Source: Actinoplanes sp. M2I2
Lineage (GTDB): Bacteria; Actinomycetota; Actinomycetes; Mycobacteriales; Micromonosporaceae
Reading direction: 5' to 3'
Assembly: GCF_023544445.1 (NCBI RefSeq)
Contig: NZ_JALPVJ010000001.1
Coordinates: 558,001 to 622,000, forward strand
DNA length: 64,000 bases
Part shown: in pieces, positions 1 through 10,797 of the stretch
How positions within the stretch are numbered: the stretch's first letter is position 1
Layout of the letters: the number at the start of each line of letters is the position of its first letter
The notes under the pieces: model-generated
Told to the model about the DNA's origin: nothing
The model's input: only the letters and a program-made list of their open reading frames with translations
Database searches by the model: none
Program-made: the position numbers and the translations under genes

Positions 1-60
1 CAGCTGGTGCTCCTCATCGACCAGGCCGTTGATCCGGCTCAGCACAGTCTTGTCATCCAT
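1..60 (-). CDS. DUF2630 family protein (5' part only)
   Basis: Only the first 20 codons lie in the window; the rest continues past the left edge. The N-terminus MDDKTVLSRINGLVDEEH is typical of DUF2630, a family of roughly 80-aa helical actinobacterial proteins of unknown function (family knowledge). There is no Shine-Dalgarno sequence. A TANNNT box (TAGGCT, 68-73) ends 7 nt before the ATG, so the mRNA is probably leaderless. It reads away from the ABC operon, whose last gene ends about 150 bp to the right. The family call is good although only a fragment is seen. Confidence 0.75.
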   Translation of the reverse strand, partial: MDDKTVLSRINGLVDEEHQL

Positions 61-151
61 GCCCGGAAGCCTATGCGCACCCGCCACTGTTCTCATCCGG
101 CCCCGCCATGACCCTCGTTACGCCGGCCCTGTCCCCGCGCCGCCGCCGGAG

Positions 152-232
152 CCTCACAGGTCCCGGCGCTGGAACGCGCCTCACAGGTCCCGGCGCTGGA
201 ACGCGCCTCACAGGTCCCGGCGCTGGAACGCG
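152..232. repeat. 27-bp tandem repeat x3 over the permease stop codon
   Basis: Three exact contiguous copies of a 27-bp unit beginning CCTCACAGGTCCCGG lie at 152-178, 179-205 and 206-232. The rightmost copy holds the last codons and TGA of the ABC permease (minus strand). Because 27 is a multiple of three, the other two copies repeat the same C-terminal codons and stop in frame just downstream. A slipped-strand duplication of the gene end is the simplest explanation. There are no spacers, so it is not CRISPR. Confidence 0.9.
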
Positions 233-1050
233 AGCCCGGCCAGGGCCAGCACCAGTGCCGTCCAGGCCACCGCCCAGATCAGGTACGTGCCGGTCAGCGG
301 GGCCGCGCTGAGGAACGGGTGACCCTCGAACGCCTCGCTGAACTGCGAGAGCAGCGACGGGTCCTGGAACGAGCGCATCGCGCCGCGCCACAGCCCGTCG
401 GTGGGCAGCAGCACCTGCGACACCGTGCCGATCCGCTCGACACTGGCGTTGCCGAGGGCGCCGCCGAGCCCGCCGACCACCCCGGCGATCCAGGTGGCGC
501 CGAACAGGCCGACCGCGACGATGCCCGAGGCCATCGGCGAGATGACCGTGGACAGCAGCAGCCCCAGCGTGAGCAGGGCGACCGCCTGCCCGGCCAGCAG
601 GGCCAGACCGGCCACCGGATCGGGTGGCCAGTACCCGGTCGTGAGCTTGACGATCAGCAGCTGGGCGGTGCCGGCGACGGCCACGAAGCCGGTGCCGAAC
701 ACGACCAGGCCGAGCCACTTGCCCAGCAGCACGGCCGTCCGGCGTACCGGACGGGCCAGCACTGCCAGGGCGATCCCGGACTCCGCCTCGCCGGACACGG
801 TCGGGCCGGCCAGGAAGGCCGTGCCCAGCGCCGCGATCAGGCTGAGCCCGAACATGACCAGGTTGAGCACCATGGCGGCGATCAGTTTGGACTCGCCGCT
901 GGTGAGCCCGCCGAACTCCGCGTCGATGCGGGAGAAGCCCCAGGCGCTCAGCGACAACAGCAGGACGGTCAGCACGGCCAGCGAGCGCAGCACCTTGCGG
1001 CGTACCGCCTCGCGCAGGGTCAGACCGGCGATGGTGAGCACGATCGTCAT
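208..1050 (-). CDS. ABC-2 type transporter permease
   Basis: This is a 280-aa integral membrane protein with about six hydrophobic segments, the first at about residues 22-45. It starts MTIVLTIAGLTLREAVRRKVL and ends AFQRRDL. A short N-terminal segment before TM1 and a long polar loop near residues 185-235 fit ABC-2 permeases of the NosY/DUF-type exporter kind. Its ATG overlaps the TGA of the ATPase gene (ATGA, 1047-1050), so the two are translationally coupled and should form one ABC exporter. Four genes (sigma, anti-sigma-like, ATPase, permease) overlap head to tail, suggesting that the exporter is part of the ECF regulon. The substrate is unknown. The 3' end is tandemly triplicated. Confidence 0.85.
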   Translation of the reverse strand: MTIVLTIAGLTLREAVRRKVLRSLAVLTVLLLSLSAWGFSRIDAEFGGLTSGESKLIAAMVLNLVMFGLSLIAALGTAFLAGPTVSGEAESGIALAVLARPVRRTAVLLGKWLGLVVFGTGFVAVAGTAQLLIVKLTTGYWPPDPVAGLALLAGQAVALLTLGLLLSTVISPMASGIVAVGLFGATWIAGVVGGLGGALGNASVERIGTVSQVLLPTDGLWRGAMRSFQDPSLLSQFSEAFEGHPFLSAAPLTGTYLIWAVAWTALVLALAGLAFQRRDL

Positions 1051-1973
1051 CGGTCCTCCCCGGCCCGGATGACCTCGAGCAGCCGCTCCTCGAGGGTGAT
1101 CCGGCCCGGCTCCACCGCGTGCACCCGCACGCCCAGCTTGACCAGGCCGGCGACGATCTCCGGCACGTCGTCCGGATCCCTGATCGGCAGGACGAACGCG
1201 TCGCCGTCCCGGGCCGCCCCGTCGAGCAGCGCCTCGGCCTCGGGGGTCACCCCCTCGAGCCGCAGCCGCAGCTCGCGCTGCCCGAGCAGTTCGGCCAGCG
1301 TCCCGGAGGCGGCGACCCGGCCGTGGTCGAGGATGACGACCCGGTCGCAGACCCGTTCCACCTCGCCGATCAGATGCGAGTTGAGCAGCACCGCGACCTG
1401 CCTTTCGCGCAGGGAGAGCAACAGGTCCCGGACGTCGGCCCGGCCGATCGGGTCGAGGGCGCTGGTCGGCTCGTCCAGCACGACCAGCTCGGGCCGGGCG
1501 ACCAGGGCGACCGCCAGCCCGAGGCGTTGCTGCATGCCCTTGGAGAAGCCGCCGACCCGGTCGCCGGCCCGGTCGGCCAGCCCGACCAGCCCGAGGCAGG
1601 CGCGTTGCTCGGCGGCCGGCACGGCCGCGCCGGCCAGCCGGGTGTGCAGCCGCAGCACCTCGTCTGCGGTCAGCCACGGCTGATAGCGGAACAGCTCGGG
1701 CAGATAGCCGATCCGGGCCCGGGACGCCGGGTCGGTCCCGTGCCGCCCGAGCAGCATGATCTCGCCCGCGTCGGGCCGGACGAGGCCGAGCAGCATCTTG
1801 ATGACGGTCGTCTTGCCGGCGCCGTTGGGCCCGAGCAGCCCGACCACCTCGCCGCGGGCCACGGTGAACGTCACGTCGTCGACGGCCTGCCGGCGGCGGT
1901 AGCGCTTGCGCAGCCCCGAGGCCCACACCGCCGGCGAGCTCCCCGCTGCCTGAGCGACAGCGGCGGTGCTCAC
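1047..1973 (-). CDS. ABC transporter ATP-binding protein
   Basis: This is a 308-aa single nucleotide-binding domain. Visible motifs are Walker A GPNGAGKTT near residue 45, a signature-like GGFSKGMQQR near 140, Walker B LVVLDEPTSALD near 162 and the switch His in LLNSHL. The C-terminal 80 residues after the NBD are typical of DrrA/CcmA-like exporter ATPases. The GTG start overlaps the TGA of the anti-sigma-like gene (GTGA, 1970-1973), and the stop overlaps the permease ATG. It should power the adjacent permease at the inner face of the membrane. The substrate cannot be inferred. Confidence 0.92.
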   Translation of the reverse strand: MSTAAVAQAAGSSPAVWASGLRKRYRRRQAVDDVTFTVARGEVVGLLGPNGAGKTTVIKMLLGLVRPDAGEIMLLGRHGTDPASRARIGYLPELFRYQPWLTADEVLRLHTRLAGAAVPAAEQRACLGLVGLADRAGDRVGGFSKGMQQRLGLAVALVARPELVVLDEPTSALDPIGRADVRDLLLSLRERQVAVLLNSHLIGEVERVCDRVVILDHGRVAASGTLAELLGQRELRLRLEGVTPEAEALLDGAARDGDAFVLPIRDPDDVPEIVAGLVKLGVRVHAVEPGRITLEERLLEVIRAGEDR

Positions 1974-3046
1974 CGCAGCCCCCGGGCCACCGAGAGCACC
2001 TCGTCGGCGCTGAGCGAGCCGGCCACCGCGGTGACCTCCCCGTCGCGGACCCAGACCACGGCCGACAGGAACCCGTCGGTCGACGTGAGCAGGGTCGCCG
2101 GGGTGCCCCCGACCTCGGTGGCCTTGCTGGTCATCTCCTCGGGCATCACGTGCAGCGGCAGCGTCGTCCCGTCGGCCGAGAAGCGCCGCAACTGGGCCGC
2201 GACGTCCGCGGGCAGCCCGGACAGCGACAGCAGGTAGTCGCGGGCCGTCGTGAAAGGCACCCCGGTCGAGTACGCCGCGGGCGCGACCGCCCGGGCCACG
2301 ATCAGCGACGGCACGCCCTGGTTGCTCGCCCACACGGCGGCGGCGCCGGGCCCGGCGGTGAGCCGGAAACTGCTGCCGTCCAGACCCGCAGGCATCGGGG
2401 GCAGGGTGCCGCCCTGGCCGGCGGCGAACGTCGCCACCTTGGACGCCCGGAAGGTGAACGTCGCGCTGATCCGCCGGCCGGCCTGGTATGCCGGGTCGCC
2501 GGTCACCCCGCGCGGAAGGTCGCCGACCTCGGGCAGGTCGAGCCCGCTCTCCTTCTCGGCGGCCGTCACGCCCGCGACCCGGTGGACCTCGGGCTTCGAG
2601 GTGATCTCGACGTCACCCCACGAGGAGAGGTCGGGCATCGCCATCAGGTCGGCCTGGTGGATCGTCACCGGCGCGATGCGCTCGGTCCGGAAGATCGGGA
2701 ACCAGTCGGCGGCCGCGGCGGCGCCCGCTCCGGCCAGCACGACGGCGGCGGCCAGACCGGCGACGATCGGACTCCGCAGCTTCCATCTGGTCTGCGGTTT
2801 CCGGCCGGGCTGGGCGGCCCCGGCCCGGTCGAGCCGCTGCCACGCGGCGTCGACATCGGGGTCGGCCCCGGCGTACAGGGCGGTGGCGGTGAAGGCGGTG
2901 GCGGCGAAGGCGGCGTCGCGCTGGGCTGCTTCGAACCCCGACCGGCACACCGGGCAGGCGTCGACGTGCTCGCGGTCGGCGTCGGCGACACCGGCCGGCT
3001 CGTCCACGAGCCGGCGCAGCACGCCGTCGTTCGGATGGCGCTTCAT
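1970..3046 (-). CDS. Zinc-finger anti-sigma-like membrane protein
   Basis: This 358-aa protein has a cytoplasmic N-terminus carrying H27-x3-C31-x2-C34 (HVDACPVC), the ligand pattern of zinc-binding anti-sigma domains. A single hydrophobic segment lies at about 93-112, followed by a roughly 245-aa extracytoplasmic domain I do not recognise. The gene sits directly after the ECF sigma gene with an ATGA overlap, which is the standard arrangement for a cognate anti-sigma factor. I infer that it holds the sigma factor at the membrane and responds to an envelope signal through the outer domain. The outer domain is unusually large for a simple anti-sigma factor and may have another role, for example with the ABC exporter that follows. 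Confidence 0.8.
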   Translation of the reverse strand: MKRHPNDGVLRRLVDEPAGVADADREHVDACPVCRSGFEAAQRDAAFAATAFTATALYAGADPDVDAAWQRLDRAGAAQPGRKPQTRWKLRSPIVAGLAAAVVLAGAGAAAAADWFPIFRTERIAPVTIHQADLMAMPDLSSWGDVEITSKPEVHRVAGVTAAEKESGLDLPEVGDLPRGVTGDPAYQAGRRISATFTFRASKVATFAAGQGGTLPPMPAGLDGSSFRLTAGPGAAAVWASNQGVPSLIVARAVAPAAYSTGVPFTTARDYLLSLSGLPADVAAQLRRFSADGTTLPLHVMPEEMTSKATEVGGTPATLLTSTDGFLSAVVWVRDGEVTAVAGSLSADEVLSVARGLR

Positions 3047-3546
3047 GCGTTCAACTCCTTGCGCAGAGCGGATTCGGCGCGCCGCACCGTGGTGCCGACG
3101 CTGCCGGGGGAGAGGTCGAGGGCGGCGGCCACCTCGGCGTAGCTGAGGCCGCTGTGCCGCAGAACGAGCGCGACCGCCTGTTTCCGGGGGAGCCGGGCCA
3201 GGGTGGCCCGCACGCGGCGGCGCTCCTCCAGGGCCACCACCGCGTCGGCGACGTCGGGCACGACTGCGTCGTCCGGGCGGCCGGCGCGCTCACGGCCGGC
3301 GCGGCGTTTTCCCGTACGGATGTGGTTGAGAGCAGTGTGGGCAGCCGCCACCGAGAGCCAGGGAAGCGCCTCGCCCGCCGGCACGTCGGAACGCCCGAAG
3401 GTCAGGAACACCTCCTGCGCGACGTCCTCCGCCTCGTCGCGCGAGCCGAGCACGCGGGCGGCCACGGCCACCACGCGCGGGTAGGCGGCCCGGAAGATCT
3501 GTTCCAGGTCGGGCCGGACGACCGGAGCTCGTTTCGACAGGGCCAC
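3043..3546 (-). CDS. ECF RNA polymerase sigma factor
   Basis: A 167-aa sigma-70 family protein. Region 2 carries RAAYPRVVAVAARVLGSRDEAEDVAQEVFL, and region 4 carries LPRKQAVALVLRHSGLSYAEVAAALDLSPGSV with a clear helix-turn-helix. I chose the GTG at 3546 because GGAGGA lies 4 nt upstream; in-frame starts at 3582 or 3618 would add 12-24 residues that do not look like sigma factor. The stop overlaps the anti-sigma-like start (ATGA). It probably directs transcription of its own four-gene operon. I did not find a convincing autoregulatory ECF promoter upstream. Confidence 0.9.
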   Translation of the reverse strand: MALSKRAPVVRPDLEQIFRAAYPRVVAVAARVLGSRDEAEDVAQEVFLTFGRSDVPAGEALPWLSVAAAHTALNHIRTGKRRAGRERAGRPDDAVVPDVADAVVALEERRRVRATLARLPRKQAVALVLRHSGLSYAEVAAALDLSPGSVGTTVRRAESALRKELNA

Positions 3547-3667
3547 GCCGTCCTCCCTGCCATGGGCCAATGCCAAGTCCATGCCAGGTAAGCACCGCCG
3601 GGGCCGCTCATGTGACACGACCTCCGGCTTCGGCCCGAATCCGGCTCACGGCCGGCGGCCCCGGGCG

Positions 3668-3787
3668 CTACAGAAGGACGTTGATGACCACGGTCAGCAC
3701 GATCGAGGCCACCACCGACAGCAGAATCATGCCGAGGCAGCCGAGCGGGCCGCCGAGGAACCGGACTTCCGTGTTGCCGATGCGCAT
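3668..3787 (-). CDS. 39-aa single-pass membrane peptide
   Basis: A 39-codon frame, ATG to TAG, encoding MRIGNTEVRFLGGPLG followed by a strongly hydrophobic stretch (about residues 17-38) that ends in NVLL. GGAAAA lies upstream of the ATG as a weak ribosome site. The polar 15-residue head, one transmembrane helix and start and stop positions that fill the gap between its neighbours suggest a genuine small membrane protein. The function is unknown. It could be monocistronic, because the next minus-strand gene upstream ends 65 bp away. Confidence 0.65.
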   Translation of the reverse strand: MRIGNTEVRFLGGPLGCLGMILLSVVASIVLTVVINVLL

Positions 3788-3851
3788 GGTTTTCCGTCTA
3801 CCCGGCTTCGGCGGGTGGCATGCCGGTCGGTTCATGCCGAGCGGCTGCCTG

Positions 3852-4289
3852 TCACCGCGCTCGCTCAGAGGGCGGCGGAGTTTCGTCGGCCACCGCGCGC
3901 GCGACGGTGGAGGAGACGGCCGCGAGGGACGGCCGGGTGGGCAACAGGAGCGTGGACACGCCGAGGGACTCGTTCATGGCGGCCAGTTCCTGCTCCTGAC
4001 GGACGTCCTTGGCCGTGCGCACGCCTCGGATGATCACGGAGACGCCGTGGTCGTGGCAGTAGGCGGCGGTCAGGCCTCGCCAGGCGGCGACGGTGACGTT
4101 GCGCCAGGCCGGGGAGAGAGAGGCCCGGACCGCCTGAGCGCGGGCCTCGCCCGCGCGGGTGGGCTGCTTGTCGCCGTTGACCGCCACGAGCACGACCAGC
4201 TCGTCGAAGAGGTGCCGGGCGCGGTCGACGACGTCGAGGTGGCCGGGCGTGAACGGGTCGAACGTGCCGGGTAAGACCGCGCGGGACAT
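3852..4289 (-). CDS. coaD: CoaD-like nucleotidyltransferase (phosphopantetheine adenylyltransferase family)
   Basis: This 145-aa protein starts MSRAVLPGTFDPFTPGHLD, containing the T14-x-G-H17 ATP-binding motif of the cytidylyltransferase superfamily. RGVRTAKDVRQEQELAAMN corresponds to the CoaD segment RGLR...E...MN, and SLAAVSSTVARAVAD to the ISSS region. CoaD transfers AMP to 4'-phosphopantetheine in CoA synthesis. It is shorter than usual (about 160 aa) and is not beside rsmD or the DUF177/rpmF genes, where the actinobacterial housekeeping coaD usually sits, so it may be a paralogue. TAGTCT ends 7 nt before the ATG and there is no Shine-Dalgarno, so it is probably leaderless. Confidence 0.75.
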   Translation of the reverse strand: MSRAVLPGTFDPFTPGHLDVVDRARHLFDELVVLVAVNGDKQPTRAGEARAQAVRASLSPAWRNVTVAAWRGLTAAYCHDHGVSVIIRGVRTAKDVRQEQELAAMNESLGVSTLLLPTRPSLAAVSSTVARAVADETPPPSERAR

Positions 4290-4399
4290 GGTCTCGAGAC
4301 TAGTGGCGGCGAAACAGCAGCCAGTTGTGAGCCTAGGTTCCTAGGATGCCGAAGGGCGGGCGGTCGAGCACTCTGAGCGCTGACACCCGGTGGATGCGC

Positions 4400-4434
4400 G
4401 ATGCCCCGCCTCCCGGAGTGGGAGACGGGGCATC
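4400..4434 (-). terminator. Hairpin terminator after acnA
   Basis: GATGCCCCG (4400-4408) pairs perfectly with CGGGGCATC (4426-4434), and inner CTCCC/GGGAG pairs extend the stem. It lies 14 bp beyond the aconitase stop codon on the minus strand. There is no run of U, which is common for actinobacterial intrinsic terminators. Confidence 0.7.
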
Positions 4435-4447
4435 GGGGACGGTCGCG

Positions 4448-7219
<2,772 letters not shown>

Positions 7220-7279
7220 CGTCATCTCCTTCACACCCAGCGACTGTCGTTCAAGTCTTTCGCACCGAAAGGGCGGCCT

Positions 7280-7298
7280 TCGGGTTAGGCATACCTAA
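7280..7298. promoter_or_regulatory. Candidate IdeR/DmdR iron box upstream of acnA
   Basis: TCGGGTTAGGCATACCTAA matches the DtxR/IdeR consensus TTAGGTTAGGCTAACCTAA at 15 of 19 positions by eye. It contains the inverted repeat GTTAGG-N4-CCTAAC (7284-7299). It lies between divergent acnA and the NTF2-like gene, 61-79 bp before the acnA start. Metal-loaded IdeR would be expected to act here, and aconitase is an iron-sulfur enzyme, which makes the target sensible. Confidence 0.7.
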
Positions 7299-7409
7299 CT
7301 CTCGGTTCACGTTCGTCTGTAAACCGTACGTCCGTCTTGTAAGAGTGCGCAAGGCGGGGTCTCCCTTGTCTCACGTTTACTCCGATCCCGCGCCGGGCAC
7401 ACCCCAACC

Positions 7410-7799
7410 GTGAAGGCGCCTACCGATCTGGCCCAGCTCACCGACTTCTTCAACCGCTACGGAAACGCTCTGACCAGCGGAGATGTCACGGCAATCGCCA
7501 ACTGTTACGCGCTGCCGGGCATGGTGGTGGCCGATGCGTACAGCTTCACGTTCACCTCGCCGGCCGCGGTGGCGCTGTCGTTCCTGGGTGCCGCCCCGAC
7601 CTACGACGAACAGCAGATCGTGGCCGCCCACGCTCAGATGCTCGACGTTCAGCCGCTGTCGGCGGTGCTCAGCCTCGTCGCCGTGGAGTGGGAATACCTC
7701 GATTCGCGGGGAAATGCCGTTCCAGGCGAGCGCTACAGCTATCTGCTGCGGGTCGGCCCGGACGGGCCGAGAATCACCACGGTGATTGCTACGCACTGA
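7410..7799 (+). CDS. NTF2/SnoaL-like protein
   Basis: A 129-aa protein starting at GTG, with no close functional match that I can name. The pattern LAQLTDFFNRYGNALTSGDVTAIANCYALPGMVV followed by alternating strands fits the alpha+beta cone of NTF2-like proteins, which serve as small enzymes or binding domains. There is no signal peptide. It is divergent from acnA and shares the intergenic region containing the iron box, 112 bp away. It stops 31 bp before pulA and could be cotranscribed with it. Confidence 0.65.
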   Translation: MKAPTDLAQLTDFFNRYGNALTSGDVTAIANCYALPGMVVADAYSFTFTSPAAVALSFLGAAPTYDEQQIVAAHAQMLDVQPLSAVLSLVAVEWEYLDSRGNAVPGERYSYLLRVGPDGPRITTVIATH

Positions 7800-7830
7800 A
7801 ACTGTCGGGCCCTGGTGGAAGTATGACCAG

Positions 7831-10689
7831 GTGATCAGCTCTCCGGACGCCGTGGTGATCCACTACCAGCGACCAGCCGGCGACTACGCCGGCTGGGGTC
7901 TGCACGCCTGGGAAGGCACGATCGGCAGACCCGACTGGCACCGGCCGCTCGGCCCCGCCTCCTTCGACGACTTCGGGGCCGTCTTCGAGGTTCCGGTACG
8001 CGAGGACGCGATCGGCCTGCGCTTCGTGCTCCATCGCGGCGACGAGAAGGATCTGCCCGACGACCAGCGGCTCGACCTCACCGTGGCCCGTGAGGTGTGG
8101 CTGCGGGCCGGCAATGTCGCGCCCGTGCGTCCCGACCTCGGCACGCTCGGCCCCGAGCTCGACCGGGCCCGCGCGTTCGCCGTCTTCATCGACCGGACGA
8201 CGATCGCCCTGCCCGGCTGGCTGGCCGACCGGGCCGTGACGTTCTCGCTGCTCGGCGCGGCCGCGCTTCCGCTGACCGCGCGTCCCGGCGGGCTGTTCCA
8301 GGGCCAGAGCCGCCGCTTCCCGCATCTGCGGGCCTACCGCGCGTTCTCGGTCCGCGAGATGGGCGACGCCGCGTTCGGCGAGCTGCTGCGCGGCCCGGTG
8401 CTCGTCGAGGGGCGCGACGCCGGCGGGCAGGTCACCGCGCTCACCGGCGTACAGATCCCGGGGGTCCTCGACGACCTCTACGCCGACGCCGCCGACGCCG
8501 AGCTGGGCCTCGTCCTCGGCGACGAGCGCCCGCGCCTGTCGGTCTGGGCGCCCACGGCCCGCACGGTCGAGCTCGAGCTGTCCCGGACGCCCGGTGACGA
8601 GCCCAAGCTGGTGCCGATGGACCGCGACGCGCTGACCGGCGTGTGGACGGCCGCACTCAAGCCCAAATGGCTGGGCCGCTACTACCGCTACCGCGTCGAG
8701 GTCTGGCACCCGGCCGCCCAGCGGGTGGTCACCACCAGCGTCACCGACCCCTACTCGCTCGCCCTGGCCGCCGACTCGACCCACAGCCTGCTGGTCGACC
8801 TCGACGACCCCGCGCTCAAGCCGTCCGGCTGGGACACCCTGGCCAAGCCGGACGCGGTCGCTCCCGCGCGCATGCAGATCAGCGAGGTGTCGATCCGCGA
8901 CTTCTCGATCTTCGACCACTCGCTGCCACCGGCCGAGCGGGGCACGTACGCGGCCTTCACCCGTTCCGGCTCGGCCTCGATGCGCCACCTGAGCTCGCTC
9001 GCCGAGGCCGGGCTGACCCACGTGCACCTGTTGCCCGCGTTCGACTTCGGCTCCGTGCCCGACCGCCGCGCCGACCAGGCCACCCCCGCCTGTGACCTGG
9101 CCGCCTTCCCGCCCGACTCGCCCGAGCAGCAACGCGCGGTGATGGCGGTCGCCGACGCCGACGGGTTCAACTGGGGCTACGACCCGTGGCACTACACGGC
9201 GCCCGAGGGCAGCTTCGCCGTCGACCCCGAGGGACCCTCGCGGGTGCTGGAGTTCCGCCGCATGGTCGCCGCCCTCAACACGGCCGGCCTGCGCGTGATC
9301 ATGGACGTCGTCTACAACCACACGATGGCCGACGGCCTCGGCCGGTTCAGCGTGCTCGACCGTCTCGTCCCCGGCTACTACCACCGCCTGCTGGCCGACG
9401 GCTCGACCGCCGAGTCCACGTGCTGCCCCAACACGGCCCCGGAGCACATGATGATGAGCCGCCTGGTCGTCGACTCGGTGCTCACCTGGGCCCGGGAGTA
9501 CCGGGTCGACGGCTTCCGGTTCGACCTCATCGGGCACCACCCGCGGGCCAACATCCTCGAGGTCCGGGTCAACCTCGACCACCTCACCACCGAGGTCGAG
9601 GGCGTCAACGGCAAGGACGTCTTCCTGTACGGCGAGGGGTGGAACTTCGGCGAGGTGGCCAACGACGCCCGGTTCGCCCAGGCCACCCAGATCAACCTGG
9701 CCGGCACCGGCATCGGCACGTTCAACGACCGGCTGCGCGACGCCGCCCGCGGTGGTGGCTCGTTCGGCGACCCGTCCGTGCCCGGCTTCGCCACCGGGCT
9801 GGGCGGTCGGACGCCGCTCGTCGTGCACGACCAGATCAAGGTGGGACTGGCCGGCGGGCTGGCGGCCTACCGCTTCGTCACCCACACCGGCGCCGAGCAG
9901 AGCGGGGCTCAGGTCGACTACAACGGCTCGCCCAGCGGCTACGCGATGTCCCCGGGCGAGACGGTCAACTACGTCGACGCCCACGACAACGAAATCCTCT
10001 ACGACGCGATGGCCTTCAAGCTGCCGATCGGCACCTCCCCGCTCGACCGGGCCCGGCTCCAGGTGCTCGCGCTCTCGCTGGTGGTGCTCGGGCAGGGCGC
10101 CGGGTTCGTCGCGATGGGCAGCGAGCGGCTGCGGTCCAAGTCGCTCGACCGCAACTCGCACAACTCCGGCGACTGGTTCAACCAGATCCGCTGGGATCCC
10201 GCGCTCGGCAACGGCTTCGGCCTCGGCCTGCCGCCCGCCGGCGAGAACGAGGACCGGTGGGCGATGGCCGGTCCGCTGCTGGCCGAGCCCGCGCTGGTGC
10301 CGCCGCCCGACGTGATCGAGCTGGCCGCCGAGCGCTACCGCGAGCTGCTGCGCGTGCGCCGGTCCTCGCCGGTGTTCGGGCTGCCGACGGCCGACGAGGT
10401 GCAGCGGCGGGTGACGTTCCCGCTCGGCGGCCCGGCCGAGACGCCCGGAGTGATCGTCATGTGCCTCGACGGCACCGGGCTGGACCCCCGGTGGAGTCAG
10501 GTGGTGGTCGTCTTCAACGCGACCGGCGACGACACCGTGCAGACCGTTCCCGGGCTCTCCGAGGGGCTGCGCCCGCATCCCGAGCTGGTCGAGTCGGCCG
10601 ACCCGCTGCTGCGCACGGCCAAGGCGGCCGCGGGTGAGCTGATCGTTCCGGCCCGGTCGGTGGCGGTGTTCGTGGCCGACACCGCCTGA
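7831..10689 (+). CDS. pulA: Pullulanase-type alpha-1,6-glucosidase (GH13)
   Basis: This is a 952-aa debranching enzyme. The N-terminal domain VVIHYQRPAGDYAGWGLHAW resembles PUD-type carbohydrate modules. A CBM48-like segment RLSVWAPTARTVELEL sits near residue 235. The GH13 core shows VIMDVVYNHT, DGFRFDLIGHH (nucleophile Asp), YGEGWNF (acid/base Glu) and YVDAHDNE. It hydrolyses alpha-1,6 branches of pullulan, glycogen or starch. The GTG at 7831 is preceded by GGAAG; the frame also opens at a TTG 15 codons earlier inside the previous gene. There is no signal peptide, so a cytoplasmic role in glycogen or imported dextrin breakdown is likely. Confidence 0.95.
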   Translation: MISSPDAVVIHYQRPAGDYAGWGLHAWEGTIGRPDWHRPLGPASFDDFGAVFEVPVREDAIGLRFVLHRGDEKDLPDDQRLDLTVAREVWLRAGNVAPVRPDLGTLGPELDRARAFAVFIDRTTIALPGWLADRAVTFSLLGAAALPLTARPGGLFQGQSRRFPHLRAYRAFSVREMGDAAFGELLRGPVLVEGRDAGGQVTALTGVQIPGVLDDLYADAADAELGLVLGDERPRLSVWAPTARTVELELSRTPGDEPKLVPMDRDALTGVWTAALKPKWLGRYYRYRVEVWHPAAQRVVTTSVTDPYSLALAADSTHSLLVDLDDPALKPSGWDTLAKPDAVAPARMQISEVSIRDFSIFDHSLPPAERGTYAAFTRSGSASMRHLSSLAEAGLTHVHLLPAFDFGSVPDRRADQATPACDLAAFPPDSPEQQRAVMAVADADGFNWGYDPWHYTAPEGSFAVDPEGPSRVLEFRRMVAALNTAGLRVIMDVVYNHTMADGLGRFSVLDRLVPGYYHRLLADGSTAESTCCPNTAPEHMMMSRLVVDSVLTWAREYRVDGFRFDLIGHHPRANILEVRVNLDHLTTEVEGVNGKDVFLYGEGWNFGEVANDARFAQATQINLAGTGIGTFNDRLRDAARGGGSFGDPSVPGFATGLGGRTPLVVHDQIKVGLAGGLAAYRFVTHTGAEQSGAQVDYNGSPSGYAMSPGETVNYVDAHDNEILYDAMAFKLPIGTSPLDRARLQVLALSLVVLGQGAGFVAMGSERLRSKSLDRNSHNSGDWFNQIRWDPALGNGFGLGLPPAGENEDRWAMAGPLLAEPALVPPPDVIELAAERYRELLRVRRSSPVFGLPTADEVQRRVTFPLGGPAETPGVIVMCLDGTGLDPRWSQVVVVFNATGDDTVQTVPGLSEGLRPHPELVESADPLLRTAKAAAGELIVPARSVAVFVADTA

Positions 10690-10797
10690 TCGACGGCCGA
10701 CGCCGCCTGGGGTTCAGCTGTGAGTCCCCTCCCGGATGGCTGTGGGGGGTCGCGCTCCACGCCGTCCTGGGAAAAGATGGGCGGCGGAGGTGTGTCG

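Noticed and set aside
4332..4345. CCTAGGTTCCTAGG double motif upstream of coaD
   Set aside because: Unusual because CTAG is normally rare, but it is short, matches no site I know, and lies beyond the proposed leaderless promoter.
7789..10578. A 929-codon open frame opposite pulA
   Set aside because: Composition shadow of pulA; His/Arg/Val/Gly-rich sequence with no motif.
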